Part shown: piece by piece, positions 51,687-59,921 of the stretch
Layout: every line of letters begins with the position of its first letter
Numbering within the stretch: position 1 is the stretch's first letter
Assembly: GCA_015067995.1 (NCBI GenBank)
Contig: SVLJ01000004.1
Coordinates: 62,001-126,000, forward strand
Direction: 5' to 3'
Source of the DNA: Oscillospiraceae bacterium
Lineage (GTDB): Bacteria; Bacillota; Clostridia; Oscillospirales; Oscillospiraceae
Length of the DNA stretch: 64,000 bases
Notes under the pieces: model-generated
What the model was told of the DNA's origin: nothing
Databases searched by the model: none
The model's input: only the letters and a program-made list of their open reading frames with translations
Translations under genes and position numbers: made by a program

Positions 51687-52334
51687 TTATCGTGTAGGAT
51701 CAATTTCCGTGGGGCTGGGAACAGGATTCTCTCGCTGATCCACCATGGTTCTTATCAGCTCTACAGTACCGCTGAGTCCCAGATAGCTGGAATCCAGACA
51801 GAAATCATAGCTGTCGATCGCCCCCCAGCGCTTGGCTGAATAATACTCATAGTAGGAGGCACGGCGCTTATCCGTTTTAATAATCAGGCTCTTTGCTTTT
51901 TCCGCTGTCAACTGATGACGCTCCATAACACGGGCAATCCGCACATCCATAGGCGCATAAATGAACAAGCTCAGCCGATTCGGATTCTCCGCCAATGCAT
52001 AGTCGGCGCAACGTCCGATCATGACACAGGGCCCCTGATCCGCCAATCGCCGGATTGTATTGAAGGTCGCCAGATACACCTGCTGCTCCAGAGAATCACC
52101 GGCTCCTACCCCCGGCGCACTGAACGCATAGGAGTCCATTGCCAGAGAATACAGAAGGCTACGGGGGCGCTCATCAAAGTTTTCGAAGATCTTCTGGCAC
52201 ATGCCGCTCTTCTCCGCAGCCTCGCGCAGGATCTCTTTATCATAAAATGGGATGCCCAATTCCTTGGCTACGCGGATACCAACTTCCTTGCCACCGCTGC
52301 CAAATTGCCGGCCGATCGTAATGATGGTCTTCAT
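51687..52334 (-). CDS. Cytidylate kinase-like family protein
   Basis: This 215-residue P-loop kinase has ITIGRQFGSGGKEVGIRVAKELG (about 4-26) in place of the short Walker A, ending GIPFYDKEIL, then GRCADYAL near 118 and an RVMERHQLTAEKAK lid region near 145-158. This is the AAK_cytidylate-like group (Pfam cytidylate kinase-like), usually of unknown nucleotide substrate; it is not the housekeeping cmk, which is shorter in its N-terminal motif. ATG 52334 lies behind AGGGAGG. It is the most upstream gene of the long minus-strand block. Confidence 0.85.
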   Translation of the reverse strand: MKTIITIGRQFGSGGKEVGIRVAKELGIPFYDKEILREAAEKSGMCQKIFENFDERPRSLLYSLAMDSYAFSAPGVGAGDSLEQQVYLATFNTIRRLADQGPCVMIGRCADYALAENPNRLSLFIYAPMDVRIARVMERHQLTAEKAKSLIIKTDKRRASYYEYYSAKRWGAIDSYDFCLDSSYLGLSGTVELIRTMVDQRENPVPSPTEIDPTR

Positions 52335-52529
52335 CAAAGATCCCTCCCTTGATTGATTATATAATATTGTATCACGCCTGCGGCGCATCGTCAAATAAAA
52401 AGTCTGGGCGTCCCTTTTTACTTTTGGACTGATGGATTCAAACTCTGTCGATTTTACCAAGCATTGATACGAACAGGAAACTATGATAAAATTAACTGAA
52501 CGACCAATAAGGATTTAACGGAGGATACA

Positions 52530-53153
52530 ATGGCAAGAGAAATCAACCCCAAAGATACCACAAGAGCTTCCGCCTATGAGCTTTGGATGAAATCACCGAA
52601 TCCAATGGTTACATTTTTCAAGACTCTGGATGTAACAAATCTCATTAGGATATCGAAACGGCAGCATCTGAAATTCAACATGATGCTTGATTATTGTATC
52701 GGAAAAGCAGCCGTCGGCGTAAAGGAGTTCTATGTTCTTCCTGTTGGCGAAAAGCTGATACAATATGATACGATTGCTGTCAATACGATTGTAAAAAATA
52801 AAGAGGGTGAAGTAAGTTCCTGCGATATCCTATATTCCGACGATTTGGAAACATTCAGGCAGGAGTATATGAAGTATACGACGCAAGTGGCTGAAACCGG
52901 TCAAGACAGAGACCTGTCAAATGACAGTATGATAATTGGTACATCTGCGATTGTTGATACAGAAATCGACGGTGCTGTTGGTATGAACAGCGGCATTTTC
53001 AACAATCCGTTTATTATCTGGGGAAAATATCGAAAGAAAGGATTCCGATATTACCTTCCGATCTCTTTCCAGTTCCACCACACGCAAATGGATGGCGCGC
53101 ATGCTGGCAGATTTTTGGAGAATCTACAAAATGAGATTAACAGAATGAAATAA
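52530..53153 (+). CDS. CatA-like chloramphenicol acetyltransferase-family protein
   Basis: This 207-residue protein has the CAT fold: NPFIIWGKYRKKGFRYYLPISFQFHHTQMDGAHAGRFL near 160-197 contains the catalytic HHxxxDG (HHTQMDG) and the GKY strand typical of CatA enzymes. Enzymes of this family acetylate chloramphenicol or related hydroxyl groups with acetyl-CoA. Whether this member gives resistance is unproven. Its base use (about 40 percent GC) is far below the surrounding 57 percent, so recent transfer is likely. GGAGG precedes the ATG. Structured repeats and a possible insertion-sequence end lie immediately downstream. Confidence 0.85.
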   Translation: MAREINPKDTTRASAYELWMKSPNPMVTFFKTLDVTNLIRISKRQHLKFNMMLDYCIGKAAVGVKEFYVLPVGEKLIQYDTIAVNTIVKNKEGEVSSCDILYSDDLETFRQEYMKYTTQVAETGQDRDLSNDSMIIGTSAIVDTEIDGAVGMNSGIFNNPFIIWGKYRKKGFRYYLPISFQFHHTQMDGAHAGRFLENLQNEINRMK

Positions 53154-53194
53154 ACAACTTCCAATTTATCGAGCAGTTGTTGTCTGTGAGCATA

Positions 53195-53210
53195 GGGTCT
53201 GTTGCAAAAT
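53195..53210. repeat. Possible IS6-family-like terminal sequence
   Basis: GGGTCTGTTGCAAAAT at 53195-53210 resembles the GG(G/T)TCTGTTGCAAA end of IS6-family elements. Its last ten bases (GTTGCAAAAT) recur at 53402-53411. No transposase is present, so this is at most a remnant or solo end, and chance is possible. Confidence 0.35.
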
Positions 53211-53350
53211 AGAAATACCTGCAAGAGGAGCATGCACTCCTGGCAGGGGATGTGTGAAGGGGGTGGTCTTGGAGTCCCCACAAGGTGAATTGCCGCGCAG
53301 CGGCAAGAGAAGGCAGCCTGGGCTGTCACGGTTCAAATCACCCGCCCGCA
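53211..53350. other. GC-rich intergenic segment with nested short stems
   Basis: No protein-coding frame is supported here. Several short stems are visible, for example CCTGC/GCAGG around AGGAG/CTCCT (53218-53248), GGGGA/TCCCC (53246-53278 region) and GCCGC/GCGGC (53292-53303). This could be a structured RNA or an attachment region. A GGTTCAAATC stretch recalls a tRNA T-loop but lacks a matching stem. Confidence 0.3.
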
Positions 53351-53355
53351 GGTGA

Positions 53356-53488
53356 AAATTCCGCAAGAAGTTTATGCCTTCTTGCGGAATTTCAAGGAGG
53401 CGTTGCAAAATGCAACGCCTCCTTCTTTATATCCTAAATCAGTCCGAAAGGTAAAAGGGAGGTCTGGGTTTCCTCACGCAGTCCAGAC
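53356..53488. repeat. Cassette of three consecutive hairpins
   Basis: Three inverted repeats follow one another. The first is a 15-bp perfect stem (53356-53370 with 53378-53392). The second is a 13-bp perfect stem AGGAGGCGTTGCA (53395-53407 with 53411-53423). The third is GTCTGG/CCAGAC (53462-53467 with 53483-53488), followed by TTTT. At least some act as terminators between catA and the convergent membrane-protein gene. The density suggests a repeat family rather than a single terminator. Confidence 0.7.
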
Positions 53489-53494
53489 TTTTCA

Positions 53495-53782
53495 TCAAAA
53501 GAAAAACACTACGCTGACTATAATGGCAAACACATTCAGTCCCATCAGCAGCACAGGCTGCCCGGAAACCGATGTTCCCTTGCGATACAGCGTCAGCAGC
53601 CACCAAAACGGAGCCACCGTGCCGACTACCATTTCCACCATCAGGATTCCCGCCAGCACCGCCACCACAGGGCTGCCGCTTTCCCAGAAGCCAGCCATCT
53701 GCAGCAGAATGAACACCAAACAGGCAATGGGTGAAATCAGGCCGCAGATCCAGCCGCGGCGCAGAAACTTTTGTCTGTCCAT
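53495..53782 (-). CDS. Small hydrophobic membrane protein
   Basis: This 95-residue protein has three predicted membrane segments (about residues 9-29, 37-58 and 74-95) and a short polar N-terminus MDRQKFLRRGW. The family is not recognised. It sits between thiN and the catA hairpin region, 24 bases after thiN on the same strand. GGAGAG stands before the ATG. Confidence 0.6.
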   Translation of the reverse strand: MDRQKFLRRGWICGLISPIACLVFILLQMAGFWESGSPVVAVLAGILMVEMVVGTVAPFWWLLTLYRKGTSVSGQPVLLMGLNVFAIIVSVVFFF

Positions 53783-53806
53783 AAAATCTCTCCGTCTATG
53801 GGCTTA

Positions 53807-54436
53807 TTACTTCTTCGGCAGCTCCCAGCCCACCAGCAGAGCGCCCTGGGCAACAGTGATCCTCGCCTTGGTCCCTTCCATCTGATTGCTGACGCCCAGC
53901 GGTCTGTCCGCAGACAGCACAGCATCCTCCAATGTGTAATGAAGACCCTCCAGTGTAACACCTCTGGCATCCTCACCCATACAAAATACAGAAACAATGG
54001 CATTTTCGGCGGCACGGGTAATTTCCAGCGGTTCGTTCTCGATCACCGTCCAGATAAAACCCTCTTCGTAGATGTATCCTCTTGCTCCCTGCTTACGCAG
54101 CCAAAGCAGAGTCTGAAAATTGGCAATCGTATGGTCCAGACGCTTGCCGCCGGTAGCACCGTAAAAATAGAACGTATCACAGTCCTGCTCCAGTCCGGCA
54201 CGCACGGCCAGCATCGTATCGGTCTCATCTTTTTCTATCGGAGCAGTGAGAATATCATTGGGGAAATCCTTGGGACGCTCCAAGGAGTCAAAGTCTCCCA
54301 GCAGCAAATCCGGTGTCACTCCCGCCACCAGACAGGCAAGATAACCCGCATCCGCCGCGATCACATAATCGTCAGGTGCAGGACGACGCTGCAGGCCGTA
54401 AAATGTACCGGCTGAAAAAATGATACAACGTTTCAT
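53807..54436 (-). CDS. thiN: Thiamine diphosphokinase
   Basis: This 209-residue protein carries the ThiN motifs DLLLGDFDSL near 43-52, EKDETDTMLAV near 68-78 and GATGGKRLDHTIANFQTL near 93-110, which bind thiamine and ATP. It makes thiamine diphosphate from thiamine and ATP in the cytoplasm. No TPP riboswitch is seen in front of it. GGAGG lies before the ATG. Confidence 0.94.
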   Translation of the reverse strand: MKRCIIFSAGTFYGLQRRPAPDDYVIAADAGYLACLVAGVTPDLLLGDFDSLERPKDFPNDILTAPIEKDETDTMLAVRAGLEQDCDTFYFYGATGGKRLDHTIANFQTLLWLRKQGARGYIYEEGFIWTVIENEPLEITRAAENAIVSVFCMGEDARGVTLEGLHYTLEDAVLSADRPLGVSNQMEGTKARITVAQGALLVGWELPKK

Positions 54437-54540
54437 AGCACTCCTCCGTATGATTGTTCACGTTGCTTACAGTGTAACACACCCCATGCACAAAGACAAA
54501 TACTTTCTCTCTCTAATATGCAAAATTTTCGTCAAACATA

Positions 54541-54590
54541 CATCTGCGCAAATAAGAAGGGCGAGCCGAGAGCATTCGCTCCCAGCTCGC
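54541..54590 (-). terminator. Nested hairpin downstream of the small 54597 ORF
   Basis: GCGAGC pairs with GCTCGC around an inner GAGC/GCTC stem (about 54561-54590). A TTCTTATTT stretch follows on the minus strand. Confidence 0.55.
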
Positions 54591-54596
54591 TCCGGC

Positions 54597-54761
54597 TTAC
54601 AGAACATCATCCGTTCTCATGATATCCGGCAAAACCGGAAAGGGCATCTCTTCTCCGTCAGCATTATACAGTGCCATACTGATCGGCTCATATGGCGAGA
54701 TCAGTTCCGGTTCACGGGAAATATCCGGAAATTCTTTCGGGATCCTTTCCTTCATATCCAT
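54597..54761 (-). CDS. Putative 54-residue small protein
   Basis: The minus-strand frame from ATG 54761 begins MDMKERIPKEFPDISREPEL and ends in MRTDDVL. It has a terminator-like hairpin directly downstream. It is acidic and has no membrane segment. The ribosome site (GGGGTG) is weak. The upstream sequence to 55102 contains two short frames whose fragments look like parts of one interrupted gene, so this piece may be a remnant. Confidence is low. Confidence 0.35.
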   Translation of the reverse strand: MDMKERIPKEFPDISREPELISPYEPISMALYNADGEEMPFPVLPDIMRTDDVL

Positions 54762-54832
54762 CACCCCACAGACAGTTTCTGCGGAATGCTGTCAGAATAT
54801 GCGCGCAATCACGCCGTGTCACCGTTGCTCCA

Positions 54833-55102
54833 TCAAACAACCGTAGAACGATGGTTCCAGCGACTCACCGTCCCGCAAATCTGCCGAAGCACGCCGTCTG
54901 CCACGCAGCACACCTCTCTCCGCACGGACGATTGACCTCCATTGAGCAGAACATAGCTGCCATCCGGCAGCATTAGAAATTCCCCGTCCATGCTGTCGGC
55001 ATATGTGATGTCCTCATAGAGGACCACTGGTAAGAAACACCGACACCGTCGTCTTTCCTCCGTTTTCACCATTTTGACAGATTCCCGTTCCGTACTCAAC
55101 AT
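54833..55102 (-). pseudogene. Degenerate ORF fragment upstream of the 54597 ORF
   Basis: An 89-residue frame (ATG 55102, or ATG 55072) holds FLPVVLYEDITYADSMDGEF and LMLPDGSYVLLNGG, then runs to a stop at 54833. In the next frame, reading 54890-54715 gives GTIVLRLFDGATVTRRDCAH, which looks protein-like but has no start. The change of coding-like character between frames is consistent with a frameshift in a former gene of unknown family. The 54437-55195 gap otherwise holds only promoter sequence. Confidence 0.35.
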
Positions 55103-55110
55103 CCCAACTA

Positions 55111-55139
55111 TTGACCAAAAAAAGATTCTATACTATGAT
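55111..55139 (+). promoter_or_regulatory. Promoter of the aminotransferase operon
   Basis: TTGACC (55111-55116) and TATGAT (55134-55139) are 17 bases apart, about 57 bases before the aminotransferase ATG. Confidence 0.7.
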
Positions 55140-55195
55140 GCATAATAAAGATTTTTTGCCATCGCGAAAGAATATACACAGAAAAGAGGAACATT

Positions 55196-56374
55196 ATGCC
55201 AAAACTCAGCAATCGAGTACACACTTTCACCGATTCCGTCATCCGTCGTATGACCCGCATCAGCGATGAACACGGTGCCATCAACCTATCTCAGGGTTTC
55301 CCCGACTTCGATCCCCCAAAGCCCATTCTGGACGCTCTTGCCAAAGCTGCATATGAAGGCCCTCATCAGTATTCCGTGACCTTCGGCGCGGAGAACTTCC
55401 GCAAAGCACTGGCCGCCAAGCAGGGCCGCGCTATTGGCCGTACCATTGATCCCAACACTGAGATCTGCGTCACCTGCGGCGGCACAGAAGCCATGATGGC
55501 CGCCATGATGACCATCTGCAACCCCGGCGACAAGGTGCTGGTATTCTCTCCCTTCTATGAAAACTACGGTGCGGATGCCATCCTCTCCGGTGCAGAACCC
55601 ATCTATGTTCCTCTGGTCCCCCCGGAGTATCACTTCGACATCAGCATCATTGAGGACGGCTTCCGTCAGGGTGCCAAGGCCATCATCGTCTGCAACCCCT
55701 CCAACCCCTGCGGCAAGGTCTTTACCCGCGAAGAGCTGATGTCCATCGGTGAGCTGGCTGTGAAATACGACGCATTTGTGGTCACCGATGAGGTCTACGA
55801 GCACATGGTATACGCCCCAAACAAACATACCTGCATGGCCTCTCTGCCCGGCATGTATGAGCATACCATCACTTGCAACTCCCTGTCCAAAACCTACTCC
55901 ATCACCGGCTGGAGGCTGGGTTACCTCATCGGACCTGCCGAGGTCATTGAAAATGCCAAGAAGGTACACGACTTCCTCACTGTCGGCGCTGCCGCGCCTC
56001 TGCAGGAAGCCGCTACAGTAGGCCTGCAGTTCCCCGTTTCCTATTATGATGAACTACTGGCCACCTACACCGAGAAGCGTCAGTATTTCCTGGACGGGCT
56101 TGACCGCATTGGCCTGAAACACAACGTTCCCCAGGGCACCTACTTTGTGATGATCGACATCAGCGACTTCCTGGCACTGCCTCAGTTCCAGGGCTGGACC
56201 GATCTCCAGTTCTGCGAGTGGATGATCATCAACATTGGTGTTGCCGCCGTTCCCGGTTCCAGCTTCTTCAAGGAAGATGTCAACAACCTCATCCGTCTGC
56301 ATTTCGCAAGAAGCAAGGAAACGCTGGACGAGGCACTGGGCCGTCTTGCCAAGCTGCAGGAGCTGCTGAAGTGA
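55196..56374 (+). CDS. PLP-dependent class I/II aminotransferase (YbdL/kynurenine-type)
   Basis: This 392-residue protein has the fold-type I marks: NLSQGFPDFDPP near 30-41, the NPSNPCGKVF motif near 168-177, DEVYEHMVY near 199-207 and the PLP lysine in SLSKTYSITGWRLGY near 231-245. It is closest in style to YbdL/KAT-type methionine, phenylalanine or glutamine aminotransferases. The next gene, which overlaps by one base, encodes a hydroxyacid-dehydrogenase-like protein, the same partner order as E. coli ybdL-ybdH. GAGGAAC precedes the ATG. Confidence 0.92.
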   Translation: MPKLSNRVHTFTDSVIRRMTRISDEHGAINLSQGFPDFDPPKPILDALAKAAYEGPHQYSVTFGAENFRKALAAKQGRAIGRTIDPNTEICVTCGGTEAMMAAMMTICNPGDKVLVFSPFYENYGADAILSGAEPIYVPLVPPEYHFDISIIEDGFRQGAKAIIVCNPSNPCGKVFTREELMSIGELAVKYDAFVVTDEVYEHMVYAPNKHTCMASLPGMYEHTITCNSLSKTYSITGWRLGYLIGPAEVIENAKKVHDFLTVGAAAPLQEAATVGLQFPVSYYDELLATYTEKRQYFLDGLDRIGLKHNVPQGTYFVMIDISDFLALPQFQGWTDLQFCEWMIINIGVAAVPGSSFFKEDVNNLIRLHFARSKETLDEALGRLAKLQELLK

Positions 56375-57447
56375 TGAATACCCGTTCTGTTTATTATTGC
56401 AATTATTCCGTCGGCGAGGATGCTTACCAGCAGACGGCGGAGATCTGCCTCGCATATGGCAAGCGCGCACTGCTCATTGGCGGTGAAAAGGCCACGGCAG
56501 CAGCACTGCCCCGTCTGCAAACGCATCTGGCAGGCAGCGGTATCAAGATCGTGGAATCCGTGGTATACGGTAAGGACTGCACCTTCTCCGCCATTCGCAG
56601 CTGGGCTGACTATGCCAAGCTCCTTCGGGTGGATATGATCTTCGCCATGGGCGGCGGCAGAGCCATGGATACCGCCAAGGCTGCGGCGGAGGATGCCGGC
56701 CTGCCCGTCTTTACCTTCCCAACCAGCGCTTCCACCTGCTCCGCCACCTCTGCGCTCTCCGTGGTTTACCGCGAGGACGGCAGCTTTGAGGATTTCTATT
56801 ATTTCCGCCGTCCCCCCTGTCACTGTTTCATCGATCTCACTGTGATGGCGCAGGCACCCTGGCAATTTCTGCAGGCTGGCATAGGCGACACCATCGGCAA
56901 ACACTTTGAATGCCACTTTTCTGCCCGTGGGGACAAACTGGAGCACAGCTCTGCACTGGGACGCGAGATCAGCAATATGTGCTATGCCCCCTTGCTGGAG
57001 TACGGCGAGCAGGCACTGGCAGACTGCAAGGCTCACAAGGTAAGCCCCGCTCTGGAGCAGGCTGTCCTTGCCAGTGTGGTCAGCACCGGTCTGGTCTCGC
57101 TGCTGGTACATAACGACTACAACAGCGCCATTGCCCATTCCGTCTATTACGCACTGGTTCTCCTGCCCGGCTTTGAGGAGCGCTGGCTCCACGGCAATGT
57201 GGTTGCATACGGCGTGCTGATCCAGCTGGCAGTGGACAACGATATGATGGAAGCACGTCGGCTAAAAAGCTTCCTGCATGCGCTTGAGATCCCCACCACA
57301 CTGGCAGAAATGGATATTCCACTGGATCTCGGGTATCTGCAGCCCGTTCTCTCCGCAACCGTCGCCGGCCCCGACATGGCGCATATCCCCTACCCCGTAT
57401 CCGAAGACATGATCTTCGAAGCAATGAAGGTCATCGAGCAGCTGTAA
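56374..57447 (+). CDS. Iron-containing alcohol dehydrogenase family, HcxA (YbdH)-like 2-oxo acid reductase
   Basis: This 357-residue protein is read from the ATG at 56374 that overlaps the aminotransferase stop. It has a GldA/Fe-ADH fold: IFAMGGGRAMDTAKAAAE near 88-105, TFPTSASTCSATSALSV near 115-131 and RWLHGNVVAYGVL near 271-283, with metal ligand positions. E. coli YbdH (HcxA) reduces 2-oxobutyrate and oxaloacetate. With the aminotransferase it could turn an amino acid into a 2-hydroxy acid. The longer frame back to 56218 is rejected. Confidence 0.85.
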   Translation: MNTRSVYYCNYSVGEDAYQQTAEICLAYGKRALLIGGEKATAAALPRLQTHLAGSGIKIVESVVYGKDCTFSAIRSWADYAKLLRVDMIFAMGGGRAMDTAKAAAEDAGLPVFTFPTSASTCSATSALSVVYREDGSFEDFYYFRRPPCHCFIDLTVMAQAPWQFLQAGIGDTIGKHFECHFSARGDKLEHSSALGREISNMCYAPLLEYGEQALADCKAHKVSPALEQAVLASVVSTGLVSLLVHNDYNSAIAHSVYYALVLLPGFEERWLHGNVVAYGVLIQLAVDNDMMEARRLKSFLHALEIPTTLAEMDIPLDLGYLQPVLSATVAGPDMAHIPYPVSEDMIFEAMKVIEQL

Positions 57448-57489
57448 CAGCCGCTCTTCCAACATATATGAGATAAGGAGATACCTTCC

Positions 57490-58833
57490 ATGACCAAGAC
57501 AAGCGTCAATACCAAGAACCTTCTGAAGTTTATCCTGGGCTCCGCTTTCGGTGCCCTGATGTTCCTGGTTCCTATCCCCTACAACGACTCCTTTACCACC
57601 CTGCTGGAGTTCTGCAAGAACTTTCTGAAGAATCTATTCGGAGGCAGCCTGATCTATTTCCTCACCGCACTGGTGTGCATCGGCAGCGCCATGAGCGTGT
57701 ATGATTACTTCTGCAAGCCTGACTGGATCCGCAAAAACCATTACTTCTCCAGGGCCTTTTCCACGACGCCCTTTTATCTGGTTTCCAAGGTGCTGGGCGC
57801 TGTGGTCGTGTGCATGGTGACCTTTGGCTTCGGCCCCGAATTCATCACCTCCATCGACACCGGCGGAACCATGGTGGATCTGTGCTGCACTCTGGTGTGC
57901 ATCGTGCTGAGTTTCAGCTTCCTGCTGCCCTTCCTGACAGACTGCGGCATCATGGAGTTCATGGGCGTCATTCTGAAGCCGGTGGTTCGTCCCCTGTTCA
58001 AAGTGCCCGGCCGCGCTTCTGTAGACCTCATCGCATCCTGGTTCGGTGCCTCCAACGCCGCTGTCATTCTCACCCGTGAGCAGTACATGAAGGGCTTCTA
58101 TACCAAGCGGGAAGCCGGTTATATCATGACCAACTTCTCTCTGGTATCCATCCCGTTCTGCCTGCTGATTGCTGACACTATTGGCATCGCTCACCTGTTC
58201 CCCTCCTTCTATCTCAGCATCTGCATCGTAGGCATTGTGCTGGCCATCATTCTCTGCCGCATCCCTCCCATCAGCAAGCTCCCCGATACCTATCAGGAAA
58301 CCGTCGGCAAGCAGCTGGATGAGGATGTTCCCAGCAACAAGGGACTTCTGGCTCACGCTGTGGAGATCAGCTGTAAGCGCGCCGAATCCTTCGGCATCAG
58401 GAACGTGGTTTCCGGCGGCATGGAAGTGGTCATGGGCATGCTCTTTGACCTGATCCCCATCGTGCTGTCCTGGGGCACTGTGGTGCTGATCATCGCCACA
58501 TATACCCCTGTTTTCGACTGGGTCTCCTATCCCATGGGTCTCTACCTGCAGCTGCTGGGCGTTGAGGAAGCCTTCGCCGTGGCTCCCGCCACCCTGATCG
58601 GCTTCACCGACATGTTTATCCCCGCCCTGCTTATCGGCGGTGTGGAGTCTGTCAAGACCAAGTTCGTCATCGGCGCACTCTCTCTGGTTCAGATCATCTA
58701 CCTCACTGAGGTAGGCGCTATCATTGTCAAGAGCGAGATCCCACTGAATCTGTGGAAACTGTTTGTTCTCTTCCTGGAGCGTACTCTCATCGCCATTCCC
58801 TGCCTCGTTCTTCTGGCAAATCTGCTGCTGTAA
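57490..58833 (+). CDS. YjiH-family membrane protein (nucleoside-recognition/GATE domain)
   Basis: This 447-residue protein has about ten hydrophobic segments. It carries the nucleoside-recognition motif set: DCGIMEFMGVILKPVVRPLFKVPGR near 155-180, SNAAVILTREQYMKGFYTKREAG near 195-217, and GFTDMFIPALLIGG near 375-388. YjiH relatives are putative transporters of unclear substrate. It follows the HcxA-like gene by 42 bases; AAGGAG precedes the ATG. It could export the hydroxy acid or import the amino acid (inference). Confidence 0.85.
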   Translation: MTKTSVNTKNLLKFILGSAFGALMFLVPIPYNDSFTTLLEFCKNFLKNLFGGSLIYFLTALVCIGSAMSVYDYFCKPDWIRKNHYFSRAFSTTPFYLVSKVLGAVVVCMVTFGFGPEFITSIDTGGTMVDLCCTLVCIVLSFSFLLPFLTDCGIMEFMGVILKPVVRPLFKVPGRASVDLIASWFGASNAAVILTREQYMKGFYTKREAGYIMTNFSLVSIPFCLLIADTIGIAHLFPSFYLSICIVGIVLAIILCRIPPISKLPDTYQETVGKQLDEDVPSNKGLLAHAVEISCKRAESFGIRNVVSGGMEVVMGMLFDLIPIVLSWGTVVLIIATYTPVFDWVSYPMGLYLQLLGVEEAFAVAPATLIGFTDMFIPALLIGGVESVKTKFVIGALSLVQIIYLTEVGAIIVKSEIPLNLWKLFVLFLERTLIAIPCLVLLANLLL

Positions 58834-58852
58834 TACCTGCAACCACAAAAAA

Positions 58853-58885
58853 CATCCCCGGACACATGTGTCCGGGGATGCTTTT
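58853..58885. terminator. Bidirectional terminator between yjiH and the decarboxylase gene
   Basis: CATCCCCGGACA (58853-58864) pairs with TGTCCGGGGATG (58869-58880) around CATG, flanked by AAAAA and TTTTT. Confidence 0.9.
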
Positions 58886-58899
58886 TGTCGTATCGCAGA

Positions 58900-59889
58900 T
58901 CAGTCGTCCAGGAATTCCAGGCTGAACAGCTTCTGTGCGTTGGTGCGGCCCATTTTTTTCTTATCGTTGTTGCTGACAGGCAGGTTGTCAAACCAGTCAG
59001 CAGCCTGTTTCATGGTCTCATAGGGATAGTCCGTGGAGAACATGATGCGGTCAGTACCGGTCTCCAGCATGGTGCAAAGCAGAGCGGGTGTGCTGCAGTT
59101 GCCGCTGGTGGTGATGTGGAAATTGTTCTCCAGATAGTACTTGAAGGTCTTCTCTGCCTTGCAGTCACGCTTGTGGCTGTCCACACGATTGCAAATGCGC
59201 CAGATCTGGAAAGGCAGCAGTTCGCCCATATGGCCGATGATGATCTGCAGTTTGGGGAACTTATCGAACAGACCGCTGGCCATCAGGCGCAGACAATGGG
59301 TGCCGGTCTCCACATGGAACCCCCACGCAGCACTAACCATCCAATCATGGCCGGCATATTCCTTCTTGCGGACACTGGGCACAGACATTCTGGGATGCAG
59401 ATACACTGGAACGCCCAGCTTTTCTACTTCGGCCCAGAAGGGCAGATAGCGGGGATCATCCAGATAGATGCAGTTTTCAGGATCATCAGGCGTGCAGAAA
59501 CCGTTCACCAGTGCGCCCACAAATCCCAGCTCGTTGACACAACGGCGCAATTCCGCAATAGCGGCATCGGGATCCTGCGTAGGCAGGGCCGCAAAGGCAC
59601 CGAAACGCTTGGGGAAGGGCTTGATTTGCTCCGCAAGATAATCGTTGATGCGTCTGGCGGCAGCGATGGCCTCCTCCGTATTGCACATGCCTTGAATGGT
59701 GGGTGCAGACAAAGACAGGATGGTATACTCAATGCCGTTGGCATCCATCTCCTGCAGACGCTTGCCGCTGATATCACAGATGGTGTCTCTGGCTTCTTCC
59801 CACACGCCCTCACGAATAAAATAGGGCTTGATGTCTTCCAGGAATTCCTCTGTCGCAAAGTGCTCTTCCAATGCAATCTTACCGATCAT
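58900..59889 (-). CDS. Amidohydrolase-family phenolic acid decarboxylase, gamma-resorcylate decarboxylase-like
   Basis: This 329-residue TIM-barrel protein is full length and very close in pattern to 2,6-dihydroxybenzoate (gamma-resorcylate) decarboxylase. Glu8 and His10 (ALEEHF) bind the metal. Next come AFAALPTQDPDAAIAELRRCVNELGFVGALVNGF near 98-131, YLHPR near 162, RLMASGLFDKFPKLQIIIGHMGE near 200-222, NNFHITTSGN near 254-263 and the catalytic Asp in MFSTDYP near 283-289. Such enzymes reversibly decarboxylate hydroxybenzoates. The true substrate is unproven. It ends an operon begun by an NhaC antiporter. Confidence 0.85.
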   Translation of the reverse strand: MIGKIALEEHFATEEFLEDIKPYFIREGVWEEARDTICDISGKRLQEMDANGIEYTILSLSAPTIQGMCNTEEAIAAARRINDYLAEQIKPFPKRFGAFAALPTQDPDAAIAELRRCVNELGFVGALVNGFCTPDDPENCIYLDDPRYLPFWAEVEKLGVPVYLHPRMSVPSVRKKEYAGHDWMVSAAWGFHVETGTHCLRLMASGLFDKFPKLQIIIGHMGELLPFQIWRICNRVDSHKRDCKAEKTFKYYLENNFHITTSGNCSTPALLCTMLETGTDRIMFSTDYPYETMKQAADWFDNLPVSNNDKKKMGRTNAQKLFSLEFLDD

Positions 59890-59921
59890 AGTCCTTTTCT
59901 CCTTATGTAAATAATATTCTT

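Noticed and set aside
53326-53345. GGTTCAAATC stretch resembling a tRNA T arm
   Set aside because: The flanking bases do not pair to a 5-bp stem and no acceptor or anticodon arm can be built around it.
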